This document shows positions 14,805-18,674 of a stretch of DNA of 32,305 nt, piece by piece. The DNA is taken from positions 1 to 32,305 of IMG/VR virus record IMGVR_UViG_3300035670_000855; one strand, 5' to 3'. The DNA is from a virus. The position numbers and the translations under genes were made by a program. Positions within the stretch are counted from its first letter, which is position 1, and the number at the start of each line of letters is the position of its first letter. The notes below the pieces were generated by a model. That model worked only from the letters and a program-made list of their open reading frames with translations, was not told the DNA's origin and did no database searches.

Positions 14805-15029
14805 TTAGATCCCCTTCGCATCGGTCAGGTCGGCCAAGGACACCTTCACCCATCGCATATCGACCCCAGTCAGGTCGGCCCCGCGCAGGTCGGCCTTGGT
14901 CAGGTCAGCACCGTACAGATCGGCACCGCGAAGGTCGGCCCCGCGAAGGTCGGCACCGCGAAGGTCGGCCCCGCGCAGGTTGGCGTGGCGCAGGTCGCGT
15001 CCGCTCAGGTCGATCAACTTATGGGTCAT
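14805..15029 (-). CDS. Pentapeptide-repeat protein, medium form (74 aa)
   Basis: MTHKLIDLSGRDLRHANLRG is followed by nine or so ADLRG-type repeats and the end WVKVSLADLTDAKGI. Start and end match the 159 aa paralogue, and the middle is shorter, so it looks like a copy that lost or never gained repeats. With about 11-12 coils it is close to the minimum for a stable beta-helix. The leader is GAGGAGAACGAC behind promoter P3. As for its relatives, a gyrase- or DNA-mimic role is inference. Confidence 0.88.
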   Translation of the reverse strand: MTHKLIDLSGRDLRHANLRGADLRGADLRGADLRGADLYGADLTKADLRGADLTGVDMRWVKVSLADLTDAKGI

Positions 15030-15053
15030 GTCGTTCTCCTCAGTGGTGGGGCC

Positions 15054-15097
15054 AGTATGTCACGCCAGCGTAGGCGTGACAATCATTAAATTGTATC
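15054..15097 (-). promoter_or_regulatory. Dyad promoter P3
   Basis: -35 TTGTCA (15077-15082), 17-base spacer, -10 CATACT (15054-15059). The arms TGTCACGC / GCGTGACA are identical to P2, but the core is CTACGCTG, almost the reverse complement of the P2 core. The AT-rich block is at 15084-15097, with a partial second copy just beyond it. It drives the 74 aa pentapeptide gene. Confidence 0.75.
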
Positions 15098-15105
15098 AAT
15101 TTGTA

Positions 15106-15603
15106 TCAGGCGCGCACCGCGCGGGGCTTGCCTGCCTTGGTCAGTGTGGCTTGGTAGTCCAGCGCCTGCTGAAGCTGGGCCTGCTTTTCTTCGGCAGTGA
15201 AGCCCTTGCGCACCTTAGCGCTGGCCGCGACTATGTAGTGGGTCTGCTCGCCGCTCTTCGATTGCACGACGAATTTTACGCCGTGAATGTCGCGCCACTC
15301 GGCATCGGTGCCGCTGCGCGACCGCCACGCATTCGGCTGGGGCGTGACTTCCGTCACGCGGGCGAAGTACCGGCGGTGAATGGTATCGACCTCGATCAGG
15401 TCGCCAACTTTGATCTCGGACGCCGGCACCTTGCGCAGGGCATCGAGAAACCGCGCGGCTGCCGCGCCGCGTTTCGTGTACCGGACGCCCTTGCCGCCGC
15501 ACCCATAGCAGCGATCACCGTCGATGCTGTTGTAGGAATACCTGCCAGATCCATAGCAGCGGCTGCATGTTTCAACCTCAATTCGGGTTGCTTGCTGGGT
15601 CAT
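15106..15603 (-). CDS. DnaJ-type zinc-finger protein (165 aa)
   Basis: ATG 15603 lies one base after the stop of the small pentapeptide gene. Residues ~12-40 hold two CxxCxGxG-like elements, CSRCYGSG and CYGCGGKG, as in the DnaJ cysteine-rich region. The rest (VPASEIKVGDLIEVDTIHRR and a C-terminal Lys/Gln-rich helix) has no J domain. Small phage proteins with this zinc finger often bind nucleic acid or protein partners. The middle part, with DLIEV-type strands, may be a small beta barrel. The function is unknown. Confidence 0.7.
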   Translation of the reverse strand: MTQQATRIEVETCSRCYGSGRYSYNSIDGDRCYGCGGKGVRYTKRGAAAARFLDALRKVPASEIKVGDLIEVDTIHRRYFARVTEVTPQPNAWRSRSGTDAEWRDIHGVKFVVQSKSGEQTHYIVAASAKVRKGFTAEEKQAQLQQALDYQATLTKAGKPRAVRA

Positions 15604-15604
15604 G

Positions 15605-15709
15605 TCAGATCCCCTTCGCATCGGTCAGATCGGCACCAATCAGGTCGGCACCAATCAGGTCGGCACCCGTCAGGTTGCAATGGGATAGATTGATCAGCTT
15701 CTGGGTCAT
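15605..15709 (-). CDS. Pentapeptide-repeat micro-protein (34 aa)
   Basis: MTQKLINLSHCNLTGADLIG is followed by two GADL repeats and the family end LTDAKGI. The DNA ends (start ATGACCCA, end GCGAAGGGGATC) match the two larger paralogues, so this is either a remnant left by repeat deletion or a minimal member. Four or five coils are too few for a stable beta-helix alone. It is the first gene after promoter P4 and has CGGAG about seven bases upstream of its start. Confidence 0.6.
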   Translation of the reverse strand: MTQKLINLSHCNLTGADLIGADLIGADLTDAKGI

Positions 15710-15737
15710 GTCAGTGCTCCGTGGTGGTGATGGGAGT

Positions 15738-15767
15738 ACTGTAATCGACCATCATGGGGGTTGTCAA
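15738..15767 (-). promoter_or_regulatory. Leftward early promoter P4
   Basis: Perfect -35 TTGACA (15762-15767), 18-base spacer and -10 TACAGT (15738-15743; TTACAG gives a 17-base spacer). It stands in front of the first leftward gene and is probably the main promoter of the left operon. The spacer contains only a small CCATGATGG symmetry, unlike P1-P3. Confidence 0.65.
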
Positions 15768-16018
15768 CATCCTCGCCGAAAAAAATTTGCACAATGTTCC
15801 TGCGGGGGCGTGTCGGCTGGAACGCGCGAAAGTGCTTGATGTAGCAGGGTTTTTTTGGTATGGGGGTTTGGCGTGTTCGCAGTGGAAAGTGTGTCAGAGT
15901 GTTTCAGAGGTATCTGTAGATCAAAGTCCGCATGCCGCCGCCCAGCCCGCTAGAAGAAGAAGAAAATATATATATACATTACTATACTAAACTACGAACA
16001 TTGGAACATCCCTTGCTT

Positions 16019-16117
16019 ATCAACGACTTACCCGCGTTCTGCCGACCACATGCGCCAGGAACGCGAAAATTTACGATTCTGATTTCATCATGTAAATCAA
16101 CGACTTACCCGCGTTCT
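16019..16117. repeat. Pair of 22-bp direct repeats
   Basis: ATCAACGACTTACCCGCGTT plus CT occurs identically at 16019-16040 and 16096-16117, 77 bp apart. The copies lie just downstream of the AT-rich segment. They could be protein-binding sites; nothing in the sequence says which. Confidence 0.85.
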
Positions 16118-16178
16118 ACCCGACAAAAACAGCCATCCCGAGTCCGGTGCGAAACACCTCGCCGCGCGCCAGTAAAAC

Positions 16179-16203
16179 CGTTACGCTGCATTGCAGCGTA
16201 ACG
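16179..16203. repeat. Perfect 25-base palindrome
   Basis: Arms CGTTACGCTGCA and TGCAGCGTAACG (12 bp each) around a single central T. There is no T-tract on either side, so it is more likely an operator or recombination dyad than a terminator. Confidence 0.85.
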
Positions 16204-16338
16204 CCTCGGTCACTCGGTCCCTCGGTCCCTGCCGGGATCGGTCACGCTGGGCTCGCCGGTCGAGTCGGTCGGCCCCCCGCCTCGGTCACTCGATCACTCG
16301 GTCCCCGTCAGGTACGGTCATGTCGTTGGGTACAATCC

Positions 16339-16375
<37 letters not shown>

Positions 16376-16414
16376 TGTGGCAATAACGGACCTGGGCGCA
16401 TTTTGTCAGCGCGG

Positions 16415-16440
16415 AAAAAAGCCCCGCACTAGCGGGGCTT
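16415..16440 (-). terminator. Rho-independent terminator of the lipoprotein/GP88 cassette
   Basis: Hairpin with 9-bp stem AAGCCCCGC / GCGGGGCTT and 4-base loop (16419-16440). On the minus strand it is followed by six T (16415-16420). It lies just past the lipoprotein stop at 16458. Confidence 0.9.
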
Positions 16441-16457
16441 GTCGTGGTCGCTGTCGC

Positions 16458-16616
16458 CTATGGCCAATCCTCCTCAGGCCATCCGGCGTTTATCGCAGCT
16501 ATCGTGCATTCGGTGTCGGTTCGACACGTGTCAATCTGGTAATAGTCGTGCTCGATTGTCGGCGCGCTAGCGCACGCCGAGAGCAGAGACAACGCGATAA
16601 TGACAAGTGCTTTCAT
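16458..16616 (-). CDS. Small lipoprotein (52 aa)
   Basis: MKALVIIALSLLSACASAPT is a lipoprotein signal peptide with lipobox LSAC, so Cys15 should be lipidated. The mature part is only ~38 residues (IEHDYYQIDTCRTDTECTIA) with two cysteines that could pair. GAGG about eight bases before ATG 16616 supports this start; the longer open frame upstream is a shadow of GP88. It is the last gene of the minus-strand cassette. Candidates are an Rz1-like outer-membrane spanin, although the proline-rich composition is missing, or a surface-exclusion lipoprotein. Confidence 0.75.
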   Translation of the reverse strand: MKALVIIALSLLSACASAPTIEHDYYQIDTCRTDTECTIAAINAGWPEEDWP

Positions 16617-16626
16617 GATGTGACCC

Positions 16627-17433
16627 TCAGTGGACAGCGATAATGATCGGGATTGCCCGAAACCGTTCTGACCCACAGGCATGCCCGTGTGGTGTGCACG
16701 TCCCACATTTGCCCGGACAGGTAAATGCTGTGCGCCCGTAGGTTGTCCGCAATCGTGCTTGATGCGCACGCTCACCATGCATCGATGACGTAACGGCATA
16801 CGGCATCGGCACGGTAACAAAATCTCCTCGTGCGATCGGCAATCGTGCTACACGGGCGCGGGTCGCGCCGTCGTGAACGGAATCGCTGGACAGGTTTAGT
16901 CTGTAATTGGACGGCCACGGTCCATTGTAGGCGAGCAATTCGGACCATGATTTTGAGTACCCGTAGGCGCGGACCCACGGTCGCACGGTTAGCGCGTCCA
17001 TCCAATAGGCGACGTCCGCGACAGACCCAAAGTCACCGTCAACGTAAAGGCGGAACGTCAGAGACTGCCCGTCGCGCGGGCGTACGGCATCGAGGGCGCG
17101 TAGTATTTGCTCGCGCCCATCTGCGGATTGCAATAGGTAGGCGTTTTGGGCTTGGCGGGCAAACGCGGCAGGATACCGCCATGCCCGGAATGAGTAGCAG
17201 TGCGCTAAACATGCGCCCGCTCCCGGGCAAAACCCGCGCCCGGGCAGCGACGAGAATGCTGCAAATGGTAGCTTCGAATTGCCTCGGCGCGCGATGATCG
17301 AGAATCGCGCTTGCCCGTCGGCCAGCACTGCGGACAGCCGGCGCAAATACTTAATCCAATTCGGTTTGGTCTCGCCGTGCAGCGCGCGCAATCGCAGCGC
17401 GCGCTTTGTTGACGTCGCCAATGGCGATCGCAT
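16627..17433 (-). CDS. GP88-family phage protein
   Basis: A 268 aa product resembling the 'gene product 88' family first named in mycobacteriophages. The first cysteine cluster is SLPGRGFCPGAGACLAHCYS, followed by FRAW. The core is FRLYVDGDFGSVADVAYWMD. The final cluster is FTCPGKCGTCTPHGHACG, a typical family end. The cysteines suggest an iron-sulphur or zinc centre; the biochemical role is not known to me. The ATG at 17433 is the only good in-frame ATG before the conserved part, but the first ~25 residues overlap the small ORF at 17351-17464 and may not be translated. It is co-transcribed with the lipoprotein. Confidence 0.8.
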   Translation of the reverse strand: MRSPLATSTKRALRLRALHGETKPNWIKYLRRLSAVLADGQARFSIIARRGNSKLPFAAFSSLPGRGFCPGAGACLAHCYSFRAWRYPAAFARQAQNAYLLQSADGREQILRALDAVRPRDGQSLTFRLYVDGDFGSVADVAYWMDALTVRPWVRAYGYSKSWSELLAYNGPWPSNYRLNLSSDSVHDGATRARVARLPIARGDFVTVPMPYAVTSSMHGERAHQARLRTTYGRTAFTCPGKCGTCTPHGHACGSERFRAIPIIIAVH

Positions 17434-17464
17434 CGGCGATATGCTGAAGCATTGTGTGGTTCAT
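17351..17464 (-). CDS. Possible leader micro-protein (37 aa)
   Basis: ATG 17464 has GGAG eight bases upstream. The product MNHTMLQHIADAIAIGDVNK is followed by ARAAIARAARR, one amphipathic basic helix. It overlaps the GP88 start by 83 bases in another frame. Its better ribosome binding site suggests it may be translated and couple expression of GP88. It could equally be the 5' UTR of GP88. Confidence 0.35.
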   Translation of the reverse strand: MNHTMLQHIADAIAIGDVNKARAAIARAARRDQTELD

Positions 17465-17508
17465 TCGGAAGACTCCATTGGTACCACCTAGATAGTGGCG
17501 ATAACGTG

Positions 17509-17538
17509 ACAATAATCGCCCAGGCTGTGTGTTGTCAA
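17509..17538 (-). promoter_or_regulatory. Promoter candidate for the GP88 cassette
   Basis: Perfect -35 TTGACA (17533-17538), 18-base spacer and -10 TATTGT (17509-17514). It lies 45 bases upstream of the first ATG of the cassette. Iterons lie directly upstream, so a protein binding them could control it. Confidence 0.55.
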
Positions 17539-17544
17539 TACCCA

Positions 17545-17644
17545 ATGTGATCGAGCACCACTACATGTGATCGAGCACCACTACATGTGATCGAGCACCA
17601 CTACATGTGATCGAGCAGCACCACATGTGATCGAGCGGTATGCC
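17545..17644. repeat. Five 20-bp iterons
   Basis: Tandem units of exactly 20 bp, each starting ATGTGATCGAGC: three identical copies ending ACCACTAC, a fourth ending AGCACCAC, and a fifth ending GGTATGCC. Further GTCGAGCACC fragments continue to about 17700. There are no unique spacers, so this is not CRISPR. Iterons like this bind initiators, terminase or regulators. Confidence 0.95.
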
Positions 17645-17876
17645 TGGGCGATTATTGCCACACGTTGTCGAGCACCGTCGAGCACCACCACATAACATGA
17701 TCGCAAACGCCGAAAACATGGCGACGAACGTTCCCCGTTAGCTCGCTTGTGAACCACGTTAGCCGGCCTGTTAACCCCCCCACCACCCCAGATCGCGCGC
17801 GGGAGTCCCAAACTTTCAGTTATCTATTCCACACCAACGACCCCCAATTTCCATGACGGTTAAATTCGTCAAGTAA

Positions 17877-17930
17877 GCGGCGCACATTTCAGTCAATGCA
17901 GCGCATATCTTCGCTAACGCGGCGCATACC
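17877..17930. repeat. Three boxes at 21-bp spacing
   Basis: GC(G/A)GCGCA(C/T)A begins at 17877, 17898 and 17919. The 21-bp step is two helical turns, so the boxes lie on the same DNA face, as expected for cooperative protein binding upstream of terS. Confidence 0.75.
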
Positions 17931-17977
17931 CCCCACCCCCTATGTCGCGAAAATTAGATCCACGCGCGCTGCAGACC

Positions 17978-18051
17978 CCCCACCCCCCTTTTTATATTTG
18001 GTACCATGCTATTTACATAACCCCACCCCCCTTTTTATATTTGGTACCATG
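17978..18051. repeat. Two perfect 31-bp direct repeats upstream of terS
   Basis: Identical copies at 17978-18008 and 18021-18051 (43 bp apart) run from CCCCACCCCCC through TTTTTATATTTGG to TACCATG. Each has a C-tract, an AT-rich element and the palindrome GGTACC. They could be phage-specific promoters or packaging sites. The second ends 23 bases before the terS start. Confidence 0.9.
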
Positions 18052-18074
18052 TTCTATGACTGCAGTGCATTTCG

Positions 18075-18674
18075 ATGCTTGAGTTTCTTGTTGATGATGC
18101 TGGTGCATTAGTTCCTACACTTGAGCGAGTGCCATACAGTGACTCAGCACCAATAGGTACACGGGAAGAAATATTCGCGTGTGCTAATACCGCCATGCTA
18201 TTAAAAGAACTTGGCGAAGAAATTGAAGTTACTGAAGAAGACTCAAATAGAGCTAGGCAGATATTTGAAAGCGGGCGTGAGCCCAATAAATACGAGAAAA
18301 GCCTGCCCGGTGTGATGCTCCATCTGGAGGCGTTGCTGACTCAGTACGACTACTCGTTGCTAGAAGACGCGACGGTTATCAGAAACTATGTAACGAACAA
18401 GCTTATTGAGGAAACGACGGACGCGGACCCGCGTATTCGACTGAAAGCGTACGAGTTGCTGGGTAAGATTACGGAAGTTGGGCTTTTCACGGAGCGAGTT
18501 GAGGCGTCTGTTACGGTTAAGCCGTCAACGGAACTTGAGGCGTTGATCCGGGAAAAGCTGGCGCGCCTGACTGAGCGGGTTATCGAACACGAGCCGATTG
18601 AGGAGCCCGAAGATCCGGTGCTTGAGCAGGCGATGGAAGCGATAAATTACGTTTCACCAGACGATATTCTATGA
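18075..18674 (+). CDS. terS: Terminase small subunit
   Basis: A 199 aa protein that recognises phage DNA and recruits TerL for packaging. The central helical part YSLLEDATVIRNYVTNKLIE, then DPRIRLKAYELLGKITEVGL and FTERVEASV, is the pattern I know from phage small terminases. The N-terminal half should be the DNA-binding part, and the C-terminus is acidic (EHEPIEEPEDPVLEQ). It ends with an ATGA overlap with terL. No strong ribosome binding site precedes ATG 18075, so the start is somewhat uncertain. The repeats immediately upstream are candidate binding sites for this protein. Confidence 0.82.
   Translation: MLEFLVDDAGALVPTLERVPYSDSAPIGTREEIFACANTAMLLKELGEEIEVTEEDSNRARQIFESGREPNKYEKSLPGVMLHLEALLTQYDYSLLEDATVIRNYVTNKLIEETTDADPRIRLKAYELLGKITEVGLFTERVEASVTVKPSTELEALIREKLARLTERVIEHEPIEEPEDPVLEQAMEAINYVSPDDIL

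Larger units (their letters stand above)
17505..17661. repeat. Inverted repeat enclosing the iterons
   Basis: GCCTGGGCGATTATTG followed by T/C and CAC occurs on the minus strand at about 17506-17525 and on the plus strand at 17642-17661 (20 bases, one mismatch). The two arms flank the five 20-bp iterons almost exactly, and the left arm overlaps the GP88 promoter -10. Confidence 0.85.

Noticed and set aside
14896-15693. 265-codon plus-strand frame over the pentapeptide genes
   Set aside because: Its first part is the Ser/Ala/Pro/Arg-rich antisense translation of the pentapeptide repeats. The rest is antisense to the DnaJ-type zinc-finger gene.
17545-17644. Possible CRISPR array
   Set aside because: The 20-bp units are directly tandem with no variable spacers, and no cas genes adjoin; iterons explain them better.
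18049-18111. ATG at the end of the second 31-bp repeat as a leader peptide start
   Set aside because: Only about 20 codons, no ribosome binding site, and the same ATG occurs in the first repeat copy, so it belongs to the repeat.
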